Shown in pieces: positions 1-5,988 of a stretch of DNA of 11,017 nt. The stretch is taken from NCBI GenBank assembly GCA_004144935.1, contig SDZP01000089.1, positions 1-11,017 of the forward strand, read 5' to 3'. A program made the translations under genes and the position numbers. How positions within the stretch are numbered: the first letter of the stretch is position 1; every line of letters begins with the position of its first letter. The notes beneath the pieces were generated by a model. It ran no database searches. It was given only the letters and a program-made list of their open reading frames with translations, and was not told the DNA's origin. The stretch is from Caulobacteraceae bacterium. GTDB lineage: Bacteria; Pseudomonadota; Alphaproteobacteria; Caulobacterales; Caulobacteraceae.

Positions 1-186
1 GTGCAGGACTTCGGGGCCGGGGACATCCTGGAGATCGACCCGGCGCTGGGGGGACAGACCTGGTACCTGAGCTTCACGCGCGAGGCCGTGCCGACGGTGG
101 ACGTGGCCGGCGGCAGGATCACGGTGGTGCGGCCGACAGAGATCGAGGTCCGCCCGGAGGACGGCGAGGACCTGGACGCCGACTAG
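1..186 (+). CDS. rimM: Ribosome maturation factor RimM, C-terminal fragment
   Basis: Only the last 61 codons are present; the frame is open at the left edge and ends at TAG 184-186. The residues match the end of RimM's second domain, the PRC-barrel: a DFGAGDILEI segment (residues 3-12 of the fragment), then FTREAVP (25-31) and VDVAGGRI (33-40), the usual closing strands. RimM binds the 30S head through protein S19 and assists late 16S rRNA maturation; that is family knowledge. The codon at base 1 is GTG, but here it is almost certainly an internal valine, because the N-terminal RimM domain must lie outside the window. In most proteobacteria trmD follows directly; here a convergent thioesterase gene follows and trmD lies about 2.4 kb further on. 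The identification rests on a short piece but is clear. Confidence 0.88.
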   Translation: MQDFGAGDILEIDPALGGQTWYLSFTREAVPTVDVAGGRITVVRPTEIEVRPEDGEDLDAD

Positions 187-189
187 ACC

Positions 190-213
190 GTCCCGCCTTG
201 CGGCAGGCGGGAC
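190..213. terminator. Hairpin between convergent rimM and tesB
   Basis: A perfect 9-bp inverted repeat, GTCCCGCCT (190-198) and AGGCGGGAC (205-213), surrounds the 6-nt loop TGCGGC. It starts 3 nt after the rimM stop and lies 9 nt beyond the tesB stop, so it could end transcripts from both sides. There is no T-run on either strand, so it may be a weak or mRNA-stabilising hairpin and not a strict intrinsic terminator. Confidence 0.5.
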
Positions 214-222
214 GCCGCCAGG

Positions 223-1080
223 CTAGGTCTTCACCCGCATCAGGCATTCCTGCGCCACCGACGCCGCCAGACGGCCGTCCTGGGTGTACATCTCGCCCCG
301 GATGAAGCCCCGGCCCTGCGAGGTGCTGGGGCAGTCCTGGTCGAACAGCAGCCAGTCGTTGAAGTCGACCGGGCGGTGGAACCACATGGCGTGGTCCAGG
401 CTGGCCGACTGCAGGCCCGGCGTCTGCCAGGTCAGGCCGTGGACCCGCAGGGCGGTCTCCATGAAGGCCATGTCGCTGGCGTAGGCGAGGCAGGCCTGCT
501 GCAGCTTCACTTCCGGGCCGATGGGCATCTTGGCCCGCATCCAGACCTGCTTGCGAGGCGGCTTGGGCACCGGCTTGAACATGTGCTGCGGATCGGGCCA
601 GCGCAGGTCGATGGGGCGCGGGCGGGTCATCTGCTGCTTCATCTGCTCGGGCATGCGGTCGCCGTACTTGGCCAGCAGCTGGTCGAGCTCGGTCTTCACC
701 GATTCCGGATCGGGATGCTCGGGCATCGGCGACTGGTGCTCCAGCCCGTCCTCGACCACCTGGAAGGAAGCGGCCAGGTTGAAGATCTGCTTGCCGTTCT
801 GGATGGCGATGACCCGGCGGGTGGTGAAGGTGCCGCCGTCGCGGGAGCGGTCCACCTCGTAGAGCACCGGAATGTTCACATCGCCCGGACGGATGAAGTA
901 GGCGTGCAGCGAGTGGCAGACCCGGTCCTGCACCGTCTCATAAGCCGCCAGCAGGGCCTGGGCGATGACCAGGCCGCCGAAGATGCGCGGGAAGCCCTCG
1001 TTGGGCGACACGCCGCGGAAGAGGTTCACCTCGATGGGCTCGAGGGCCAGGGTGGCGATCAGGTTTTCGGCGTCTTGCAT
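223..1080 (-). CDS. tesB: Acyl-CoA thioesterase II (TesB family)
   Basis: This 285-residue protein matches E. coli TesB (286 aa) almost position for position along its whole length. It should hydrolyse fatty acyl-CoA to free acid and CoA in the cytoplasm. Two hotdog domains are visible: the first around FRGVSPNEGF to the IQNGK segment (21-97), the second from RKQVWMRAK (176-184) to AQECLMR (276-282). The TesB catalytic residues align as Asp203 (YASDMAF), Ser227 (Thr228 in E. coli, a conservative change) and Gln277. The usual AQEG motif reads AQEC. ATG at 1080 was chosen because the protein begins there as TesB does. The frame stays open far upstream, but that part has no TesB similarity and lies over other genes. 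No clear Shine-Dalgarno is seen; a candidate promoter lies only a few bases upstream. It is convergent with rimM and divergent from the ABA4-like gene. Confidence 0.93.
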   Translation of the reverse strand: MQDAENLIATLALEPIEVNLFRGVSPNEGFPRIFGGLVIAQALLAAYETVQDRVCHSLHAYFIRPGDVNIPVLYEVDRSRDGGTFTTRRVIAIQNGKQIFNLAASFQVVEDGLEHQSPMPEHPDPESVKTELDQLLAKYGDRMPEQMKQQMTRPRPIDLRWPDPQHMFKPVPKPPRKQVWMRAKMPIGPEVKLQQACLAYASDMAFMETALRVHGLTWQTPGLQSASLDHAMWFHRPVDFNDWLLFDQDCPSTSQGRGFIRGEMYTQDGRLAASVAQECLMRVKT

Positions 1081-1089
1081 GATGCGGTG

Positions 1090-1117
1090 CAATAAGCCCG
1101 CAGGGGCAAGGCGGCAA
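1090..1117 (-). promoter_or_regulatory. Candidate promoter for tesB
   Basis: Read on the minus strand, TTGCCGC (1117-1111) is followed after 13 nt by GCTTATTG (1097-1090). This resembles the Caulobacter housekeeping pattern TTGACGS-N10-14-GCTANAWC, with one mismatch in the -35 element and several in the -10. Transcription would begin around 1083, a few bases before the tesB ATG, which fits the lack of a visible ribosome binding site. It is a pattern match only. Confidence 0.33.
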
Positions 1118-1176
1118 GCGGCTCGACGCCGCACGTCCTTGGCGCCAGTGTGTCGCCAGGGCGGAGGGAAACAACG

Positions 1177-1617
1177 ATGGCGGGCATGCTGTTCATGGCG
1201 GCGAACCTGACGGCGATGGTCCTGTGGGCCGCGCTGATCCTGGCGCGCTTCTTCAAGCCGCTGCGGCGCGTCGTCGACCCTGCCGCGGGATATGTCGCCC
1301 CGGCGCTGTTCGCCGTGGGCTATCTGGTGCTCGTCGTGGCCTTCATCGGCAGAGCCGAGGGCGACATGGGCAGCCTGGCCGGGGTGGCGGCGATGTTCAG
1401 CCTGCCGGAAATGCTGCTGGCCGGCTGGCTGCACTACATCGCCTTCGACCTGTTCGTCGGCGGCTGGATCGCCCGCACCGGCGATGCCGAAGGCGTCTCG
1501 CCCTGGCTGCTGGCCCCGATCCTGGCGGCCACCCTGATCTTCGGTCCGATCGGCTTCCTGGCTTTTGTGGTGGTCAGGCTGGTGCGTGGGCGCCGTGCCG
1601 CCACGGTCGCGTCTTAA
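1177..1617 (+). CDS. ABA4-like (DUF4281) integral membrane protein
   Basis: This is a 146-residue, very hydrophobic protein with about four membrane segments, roughly residues 4-24, 40-57, 70-95 and 109-135. It carries the features I associate with the ABA4-like/DUF4281 family: SLAGVAAMF (66-74), LLAGWLHYIAFDLFVGGW (80-97) and FGPIGFLAF (122-130). The founding plant protein ABA4 is needed for neoxanthin synthesis; the role of bacterial members is not established, so none is assigned. ATG 1177 is preferred over a GTG 27 nt upstream because GGAGGG (1163-1168) stands 8 nt before it, a strong ribosome binding site. The next gene starts 9 nt after the stop, so the two are probably co-transcribed. 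The 96 bp upstream are shared with divergent tesB. Confidence 0.82.
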   Translation: MAGMLFMAANLTAMVLWAALILARFFKPLRRVVDPAAGYVAPALFAVGYLVLVVAFIGRAEGDMGSLAGVAAMFSLPEMLLAGWLHYIAFDLFVGGWIARTGDAEGVSPWLLAPILAATLIFGPIGFLAFVVVRLVRGRRAATVAS

Positions 1618-1626
1618 GGGCCGCTC

Positions 1627-2004
1627 ATGCTGATCGCTTCCGCCGTCTCCCTCGCCCTGCTCTTCCAGTCCGGCTCCGGCCTCGCCTTTGGCGAGGCGCT
1701 GAGCCGCGCCGACAGGTACAAGGACGACCCCAAGGCCCAGCAATGGCGCCAGACGAAGATGGACCCCTTCGTCAAACCAAAGACCACGGCGCTGTTCGAC
1801 CGCTGCTATTCCAGCGCGCTGCGGAGGCCGATGAACTTTTCGCTGGTGGTCAGCTTCAAGGACGGCAAGTTCGACCGCGTGGATCGTGACAGTGAGGACC
1901 AGGTCGCCGTCTGCATGGCCGACGTCTTCGCCGAGTACCGCTGGCCGACCCCGCCGCACCCGGACTTCGCCGAGAAGTTTAACCTCGACCTGGCGCCGCA
2001 CTGA
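1627..2004 (+). CDS. Small exported protein of unknown function
   Basis: The product is 125 residues and I do not recognise it. The first 20 residues are hydrophobic (MLIASAVSLALLFQ onward) and look like a Sec signal sequence, although no basic residue precedes the core, so a membrane anchor is possible. The mature part is hydrophilic and has two cysteines (60 and 96) that could form a disulfide in the periplasm. It also has an FSLVVSFKDGKFDRV stretch that looks like a beta-hairpin, and a proline-rich WPTPPHPDF segment near the end. The start at 1627 is supported by AAGGG (1616-1620), which overlaps the upstream stop codon, with 6-nt spacing. Its TGA overlaps the ATG of the next gene by one base, implying translational coupling and perhaps a shared function with that second exported protein. 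Confidence 0.75.
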   Translation: MLIASAVSLALLFQSGSGLAFGEALSRADRYKDDPKAQQWRQTKMDPFVKPKTTALFDRCYSSALRRPMNFSLVVSFKDGKFDRVDRDSEDQVAVCMADVFAEYRWPTPPHPDFAEKFNLDLAPH

Positions 2005-2537
2005 TGCGCCGCTGGTTATTGTCGACGGTATTGACCCTCGTGTCCGTCTCGGCGTCCCATGCTGCGCAGGCGCCTTCGCCGGCGCCCCTAAACGCTGATG
2101 AATGCGCGGCACTCACTGCCGCCCTGGACGCCCACCTCACCCGTTGGTGGTTCAAAGGGCCTTACAAGGTCTTTGACGTCGCTGTGCCCAGCGAGTGGAT
2201 CATAGACGATCCCAATTGGAAGCCAGACACCGCTATGAAGCCGCCACCGGGTGGCCCTTTGCGGTCTTTGACTTCCTGCAGGCTTTCGCTTGAGGCAAAG
2301 GGCCTGAGCAAGCCTATCCGTTTGAGAAAGACGCCCGCCTCGGCGCTGGCGGCGGACAGCAGGGCTCTGCGTGAAGAGCTCTACTGGGTGACGTCTCCCC
2401 ACTTCGACCAGGGCGGCGCCCGAATGATCATCGCCTTTGGCCACCGCGGCGACCTGACACTGATGGAGGCCATTCGACAGCCCGATGGTCGCTGGATCGG
2501 CCGGACGACCTCCGATGGCTATTCCACCGTCGAGTAG
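2004..2537 (+). CDS. Exported protein of unknown function
   Basis: The product is 177 residues with a convincing Sec signal peptide: RR at 2-3, a hydrophobic core LLSTVLTLVSVSA, and a likely signal peptidase I site after SASHA, near residue 20. The mature protein begins with a short Ala/Pro linker and has two cysteines (34 and 92) that could pair in the periplasm. No catalytic motif is visible and I cannot name a family. The start overlaps the stop of the preceding gene by one base (TGATG), so the pair is probably translated in coupled fashion. Codon use differs from the surroundings: the opening codons include TTA, TTG and GTA, and A/T-ending codons are common throughout. That suggests later acquisition than the flanking genes, although low expression could also explain it. 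Confidence 0.75.
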   Translation: MRRWLLSTVLTLVSVSASHAAQAPSPAPLNADECAALTAALDAHLTRWWFKGPYKVFDVAVPSEWIIDDPNWKPDTAMKPPPGGPLRSLTSCRLSLEAKGLSKPIRLRKTPASALAADSRALREELYWVTSPHFDQGGARMIIAFGHRGDLTLMEAIRQPDGRWIGRTTSDGYSTVE

Positions 2538-2556
2538 TCAGAGATTCGCTCCGGAC

Positions 2557-2576
2557 GCCCTTCCCTGCTAAAGGGC
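2557..2576 (+). promoter_or_regulatory. Hairpin covering the trmD ribosome binding site
   Basis: GCCCTT (2557-2562) can pair with AAGGGC (2571-2576) across an 8-nt loop. The 3' arm contains AAGGG (2571-2575), the only Shine-Dalgarno-like sequence before the trmD ATG at 2584. If it forms, the hairpin would hide the ribosome binding site. The loop edge also carries GCTAAAGG (2567-2574), which resembles a -10 element, but no -35 lies at the right distance. A six-base stem can occur by chance. Confidence 0.25.
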
Positions 2577-2583
2577 CCGCCCC

Positions 2584-3315
2584 ATGCCCTTCACCGCCAC
2601 CGTCCTGACCATGTTCCCCGAGGCCTTCCCGGGCCCGCTGGGCGTCAGCCTGATCGGCACCGCCTGGCGGGAAAGCGACCTGTGGCGGCTTGAAACAGTG
2701 GACATTCGGACCTTTTCCAAGGATAAGCGCGGCTTCCTCGACGACACCCCCGCGGGTGGCGGTCCTGGACAGGTGATGAAGGCGGACGTAATCGCGGCGG
2801 CGCTCGACAGCGTTGAGACTGCGGGACGGCCGCTTTTGTGTATGAGCGCCCGGGGTCAGCCCCTGACCCAGGCGAGAGTTTCCAAGTGGGCCGAGGCGCC
2901 GGGGATTGTTGTCCTCTGCGGCCGGTTCGAAGGGGTGGACCAGCGGGTGCTCGACGCCCGGGGGTTCGAGGAGGTCTCCGTCGGAGACGCGGTCCTGGCC
3001 GGTGGCGAGGCGGCGGCAATGGTGGCGATCGAGGCCTGTGTTCGTCTTGTCCCGGGGGTTCTCGGGCAGGCGGACAGCCTCAAGGAAGAAAGCTTCGAGG
3101 ACGGTCTCCTCGAGCATCCGCAGTACACGCGACCGCGGACGTTCGAAGGGCTGGATATCCCCGAGGTGCTGCTGAGCGGCGACCACAAGCGGGTCGCGGC
3201 CTGGCGGCAGGAGATGAGAGAACTGACGACCCGCGAGCGACGGCCCGACCTCTGGTCAGCCCACCTCGCCAACTTACAGGCAAACGGCGCCCACAAGGGT
3301 AAGCCTCAGAAATAA
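2584..3315 (+). CDS. trmD: tRNA (guanine-N1-)-methyltransferase TrmD
   Basis: TrmD transfers a methyl group from S-adenosylmethionine to N1 of G37 in tRNAs with a G at position 36, preventing +1 frameshifts. The 243-residue length fits the family. Visible landmarks of the trefoil-knot SPOUT fold are AGGGPGQVM (57-65), LCGRFEGVDQRV (111-122), VSVGDAVLAGGE (131-142), RLVPGVLG (154-161) and GLLEHPQYTRP (174-184), followed by the C-terminal LLSGDHKRVAAWR segment (196-208). Arg154 matches the E. coli catalytic arginine at the same number. The position of catalytic Asp169 holds Glu169, and the common LSPRG stretch reads MSARG (87-91), so this copy is somewhat divergent. AAGGG stands 8 nt before the ATG. 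rplS follows after 14 nt. Upstream are exported-protein genes where rimM would be expected, so transcription may start near 1150 or in the 46-bp gap. Confidence 0.96.
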   Translation: MPFTATVLTMFPEAFPGPLGVSLIGTAWRESDLWRLETVDIRTFSKDKRGFLDDTPAGGGPGQVMKADVIAAALDSVETAGRPLLCMSARGQPLTQARVSKWAEAPGIVVLCGRFEGVDQRVLDARGFEEVSVGDAVLAGGEAAAMVAIEACVRLVPGVLGQADSLKEESFEDGLLEHPQYTRPRTFEGLDIPEVLLSGDHKRVAAWRQEMRELTTRERRPDLWSAHLANLQANGAHKGKPQK

Positions 3316-3329
3316 TTGGAGTAACGACA

Positions 3330-3731
3330 ATGGCTGCGAACATTATCAAGCAACTGGAAAAAGAAGAGACCGAGCGTCTCGCCCAGATGCGCAAGACCCC
3401 CGACTTCCAGGCTGGCGACACCCTGCGGGTCAACGTCAAGATCAAGGAAGGCGAGCGCGAGCGCGTGCAGGCCTACGAAGGCGTCTGCATCGGCCGCCAG
3501 GGCGCCGGCATCCACGAGAGCTTCACGGTCCGCAAGATCAGCTTCGGCGAAGGCGTCGAGCGGGTCTTCCCGATCATGTCGCCGATGATCGACAGCATCG
3601 AAGTCAAGCGTCGCGGCGTGGTGCGTCGCGCCAAGCTCTACTACCTGCGCGACCGCCGCGGGAAGTCGGCCCGGATCGCCGAGCGCGCCATGGGCGCCAA
3701 GAAGGAAGTGGTCGAGACCGCCGGCGAATAA
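3330..3731 (+). CDS. rplS: 50S ribosomal protein L19
   Basis: L19 lies at the 30S-50S interface and forms inter-subunit contacts. The 133-residue product shows the normal layout: an N-terminal helix (IIKQLEKEE, 5-13), then FQAGDTLRVNVKIKEGERER, VQAYEGVCIGRQG and the GVERVFP beta-barrel core, then the RRGVVRRAKLYYLRDRRGK signature near 93-111. It is longer than the roughly 115 residues of E. coli L19 because of a charged tail after SARIAE, as I recall for alphaproteobacterial forms. GGAG at 3319-3322, 7 nt before the ATG, is a good ribosome binding site. The 14-nt gap from trmD indicates a common transcript, and a strong terminator starts 27 nt after the stop. Codon use is highly optimised, unlike the upstream exported-protein genes. 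Confidence 0.98.
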   Translation: MAANIIKQLEKEETERLAQMRKTPDFQAGDTLRVNVKIKEGERERVQAYEGVCIGRQGAGIHESFTVRKISFGEGVERVFPIMSPMIDSIEVKRRGVVRRAKLYYLRDRRGKSARIAERAMGAKKEVVETAGE

Positions 3732-3757
3732 GCCGGTTCGTTTCGGTTCGAAATTGG

Positions 3758-3791
3758 AAAGGCCCCGCTGGAAACGGCGGGGCCTTTTTTT
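3758..3791 (+). terminator. Rho-independent terminator after rplS
   Basis: An 11-bp perfect stem, AAAGGCCCCGC (3758-3768) with GCGGGGCCTTT (3777-3787), has an 8-nt loop and is followed by a run of seven T (3785-3791). This is a textbook intrinsic terminator for the trmD-rplS transcript. The matching A-run on the left would let it act weakly in the other direction too. Confidence 0.93.
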
Positions 3792-3816
3792 GCTTGGTGA
3801 GTTCGCCTTGGGGCTT

Positions 3817-3868
3817 CCTTCTCCCCTTGCGGGAGAAGGTGTCGGCGAAGCCGACGGATGAGGGGTCG
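3817..3868 (+). repeat. Palindromic intergenic repeat, copy A
   Basis: The element has two hairpins and a tail. The outer hairpin is CCTTCTCCC (3817-3825) and GGGAGAAGG (3831-3839) with loop CTTGC. The inner hairpin is GTCGGC (3841-3846) and GCCGAC (3850-3855) with loop GAA. The tail is GGATGAGGGGTCG (3856-3868). A second copy lies inverted at 3922-3971. I recall this type of repeat as dispersed in the genomes of Caulobacter and some other alphaproteobacteria; copy number here could not be counted. Confidence 0.82.
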
Positions 3869-3921
3869 CACCGGCGCTCAGGGCAATGCGGCCACCCCCT
3901 CTTCGCAGCTGAAAGACCTAT

Positions 3922-3971
3922 CGACCCCTCATCCGGCCCTTCGGGCCACCTTCTCCCGCAAGGGGAGAAGG
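3922..3971 (-). repeat. Palindromic intergenic repeat, copy B (inverted)
   Basis: This is the reverse complement of copy A, nearly identical outside the inner hairpin. Its outer stem is CCTTCTCCC (3949-3957) with GGGAGAAGG (3963-3971) around GCAAG. Its inner stem is GGCCC (3935-3939) with GGGCC (3943-3947) around TTC. The inner stem sequence differs from copy A but still pairs. The tail is CGACCCCTCATCC (3922-3934). It ends 11 nt from the stop codon of the minus-strand DUF885 gene, so it would form the 3' end of that transcript. The 53 nt between the copies (3869-3921) show nothing I recognise. Confidence 0.82.
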
Positions 3972-3982
3972 GCGCCCTGAGG

Positions 3983-5803
3983 CTACTTCGCCCCGGCGAT
4001 ATAGCCGTCGACCTGCTGCTCCAGCACATCCAGCGGCAGCGCCCCGTTTTCGAGCACCACCTCGTGGAAGCCGCGGATGTCGAACTTCGCGCCCAGGGCC
4101 GTTTTCGCCTTGTCCCGCAGCATCAGGATCTTCTGCTGGCCGACCATGTAGCTGGTCGCCTGGCCGGGGTTGCAGAGGTAGCGCTCGATCTCCTTGACGA
4201 TATCGCGCTCGCTGAGCATCGAGTTCTCGCGGAAGAAGTCGATGGCCTTCTCGCGGCTCCACTTCATCGCATGCATGCCGCTGTCGGTGATCAGCCGCAC
4301 CGCCCGCCAGGCTTCCAGGCTGAGGCGGCCGAAGTCGTTGATCGGGTCGATGTAGAATCCCATCTCCTTGCCCAGCCGCTCGGCGTAGAGGCCCCAGCCC
4401 TCGAGGTAGGCGCCGTAGAAGGCGAACTTGCGCGACTTCGGCAGGCTTTCCAGTTCCTGCGACAGGGCGATCTGGAAGTGGTGGCCCGGCGCGCCCTCGT
4501 GATAGGCGATGCCCTCGATCTGGGGTTTGAGCACCTGGGTCATGTCGGCCAGGTTGACGTAGAAGATGCCCGGCCGCGACCCGTCCGGGGTGGGCCGGTT
4601 GTAGAAGGCGACGCTCGCCGTCTCCTGGCGCCATTCCTCCACCGCCCGCACCTCCAGCGGCGCCTTGGGCAGGCGCTTGAAGTACTGCGGGGCCTTGGCC
4701 ATCACCTGGGCGATGAAGCCGTTGGCGTCGGCCAGGTACCTGGCCTTGCCCTCGGGGGTGTTGGGGTACTGGTATTTCGGGTCGGTCTTCACCGTCCTGA
4801 AGAAGTCCTGCAGCGAGCCGGTGAAACCGATCTTGCCCATGATGACGCGCATCTCGCCCTGGATGCGCTCGAGGTTCTTCAGGCCCAGCTGGTGGATCTC
4901 CCCGGCCGTCATGGCGGTCGTCGTCGAGGTCTTCAGGCGGTAGGCGTAGTAGGCCTGGCCGTCCGGCAGGGCCCAGGCGCCGTTGTTGCCCCTGGCCAGC
5001 GGCTGCACCGCCTTCTGGGCGGCCAGGAAATGCTCGTAGCCTTCGCGGAACGGTCCGGTCAGCGCCGCCTTGCCCTCGGCCAGCAGGCGGTCCTTGTCGC
5101 CCTGCGGCACGCTCAGCTTGCCGACCTTGGCCTTGAAGTCGGCCCAGACCGCGGTGTCCTCGCCGGCCGTGAACGGCGCGCCCTTCAGCACGTTGCGGGC
5201 GTCGCCCTCGACGGGGGCGAAGGTGAAGGCCGGGGCGACGACGCCCCTGTCGGCGGACTCCCTGATGCCGGCGGAGACCTCGACCATCACCCGCCGGGTT
5301 TCCCTGATGCGGCTGACGTAGGCCTCGGCGTCGCCGATGCCGTCGACACGGTGGTTGTTGATCAGGAAGACCGGGATGTCGCCGGCCGGGCTGCCGTTGG
5401 TGGTCGCCTGGTAGAAGTGGTCGCGCCACTTCACCCCCTCGCGGGCCTGCTCCACCGACTGCTCGAACAGCCGCCAGCTGATCTGCGACTGCGGGCCGAG
5501 CTTGTCGAAGCTGAAGCCGGCCTTCATCCGCTTCAGCTGGTCCTCGGACAGGGCCAGGGCGCGGTCGGCGCCGGCGTCGGTGTAGTCGTCCAGCTTGCCG
5601 TAGTCGGTCTTCAGGCCGAGCGCCGTCATCGTCTCGGGGCTCAGCGCGATGGCCTCGTCGAAGGCGGCGTCGAGGAAGGCGGTGAATTTGGCGTCGACGC
5701 TGTCCTGGGCGAAGGCCGGTGCGGCCGAGGCGAGCTGGGCCAGCGGTCCGGCGAGGACGAGCCCGGCCAGGGCGAGGCGGCGGCTGATGGTCAGGTGGGA
5801 CAA
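3983..5803 (-). CDS. DUF885 family protein, putative exported metallopeptidase
   Basis: The 606-residue product has a DUF885 body. The key motif is HEGAPGHHFQ (435-444), the His-Glu...His signature I associate with this family's presumed zinc site. It is followed by LEGWGLYAERLG (467-478), whose glutamates could supply the third ligand. Other family-like stretches are NRPTPDGSRPGIFYVN (402-417) and the C-terminal NPGQATSYMVGQ (545-556). The N-terminus has ISRRLALAGLVLAG and ends in APAFAQD, a signal peptide with likely cleavage after residue 32; the paired arginines allow Tat export, though Sec is equally possible. The start is TTG at 5803, supported by GGGAG about 8 nt upstream and by the signal peptide beginning directly after it; no ATG is suitably placed. 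The gene is single, divergent from leuC and convergent with rplS. Substrate is unknown; peptides or an esterified compound are possible. Confidence 0.88.
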   Translation of the reverse strand: MSHLTISRRLALAGLVLAGPLAQLASAAPAFAQDSVDAKFTAFLDAAFDEAIALSPETMTALGLKTDYGKLDDYTDAGADRALALSEDQLKRMKAGFSFDKLGPQSQISWRLFEQSVEQAREGVKWRDHFYQATTNGSPAGDIPVFLINNHRVDGIGDAEAYVSRIRETRRVMVEVSAGIRESADRGVVAPAFTFAPVEGDARNVLKGAPFTAGEDTAVWADFKAKVGKLSVPQGDKDRLLAEGKAALTGPFREGYEHFLAAQKAVQPLARGNNGAWALPDGQAYYAYRLKTSTTTAMTAGEIHQLGLKNLERIQGEMRVIMGKIGFTGSLQDFFRTVKTDPKYQYPNTPEGKARYLADANGFIAQVMAKAPQYFKRLPKAPLEVRAVEEWRQETASVAFYNRPTPDGSRPGIFYVNLADMTQVLKPQIEGIAYHEGAPGHHFQIALSQELESLPKSRKFAFYGAYLEGWGLYAERLGKEMGFYIDPINDFGRLSLEAWRAVRLITDSGMHAMKWSREKAIDFFRENSMLSERDIVKEIERYLCNPGQATSYMVGQQKILMLRDKAKTALGAKFDIRGFHEVVLENGALPLDVLEQQVDGYIAGAK

Positions 5804-5952
5804 GGCGTAAACTCCCGGAAAATGAGGCAGCCGCAGTCTTCACGGTTCGGGCCCGGTGTCACCTGTCGGTTTTGTCATGATGCGAAGGCGGCAACTTCCT
5901 GCCCCGACCGCCTGTCGCGCGGACGTTTCGACGCACTTTTGTTGCGCCACTC

Positions 5953-5982
5953 TGGACGCAGCCCCCTGCCCCGTCCTAAACC
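5953..5982 (+). promoter_or_regulatory. Candidate promoter of the leu operon
   Basis: TGGACGC (5953-5959) matches TTGACGS at six of seven positions. CCTAAACC (5975-5982) matches GCTANAWC at all but two. The gap is 15 nt, one more than the usual 10-14. Transcription would begin about 5988-5990, on the leuC ATG at 5989, and no Shine-Dalgarno sequence precedes that ATG. Both observations point to a leaderless transcript. The remainder of the 185-bp divergent region (5804-5952) shows no attenuator, leader peptide or riboswitch. On its minus strand only a weak TTGCCGC (5894-5888) could serve the DUF885 gene. Confidence 0.5.
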
Positions 5983-5988
5983 GCCTGC

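Noticed and set aside
1150..1176. GTG at 1150 as start of the ABA4-like gene
   Set aside because: The strong GGAGGG site lies inside this extension and is correctly spaced for ATG 1177; the extension residues are charged and precede the first membrane segment.
1081..2112. Long in-frame upstream extension of tesB on the minus strand, giving a 629-residue reading frame
   Set aside because: The TesB match begins exactly at the ATG at 1080. The upstream part is low-complexity Arg/Gly/Gln-rich and lies opposite three genes with good starts; high GC simply removes stop codons.
3817..3971. Two-repeat CRISPR array or prophage attachment site
   Set aside because: The repeats are inverted and internally palindromic, there are only two, and no cas, integrase or phage gene is nearby.
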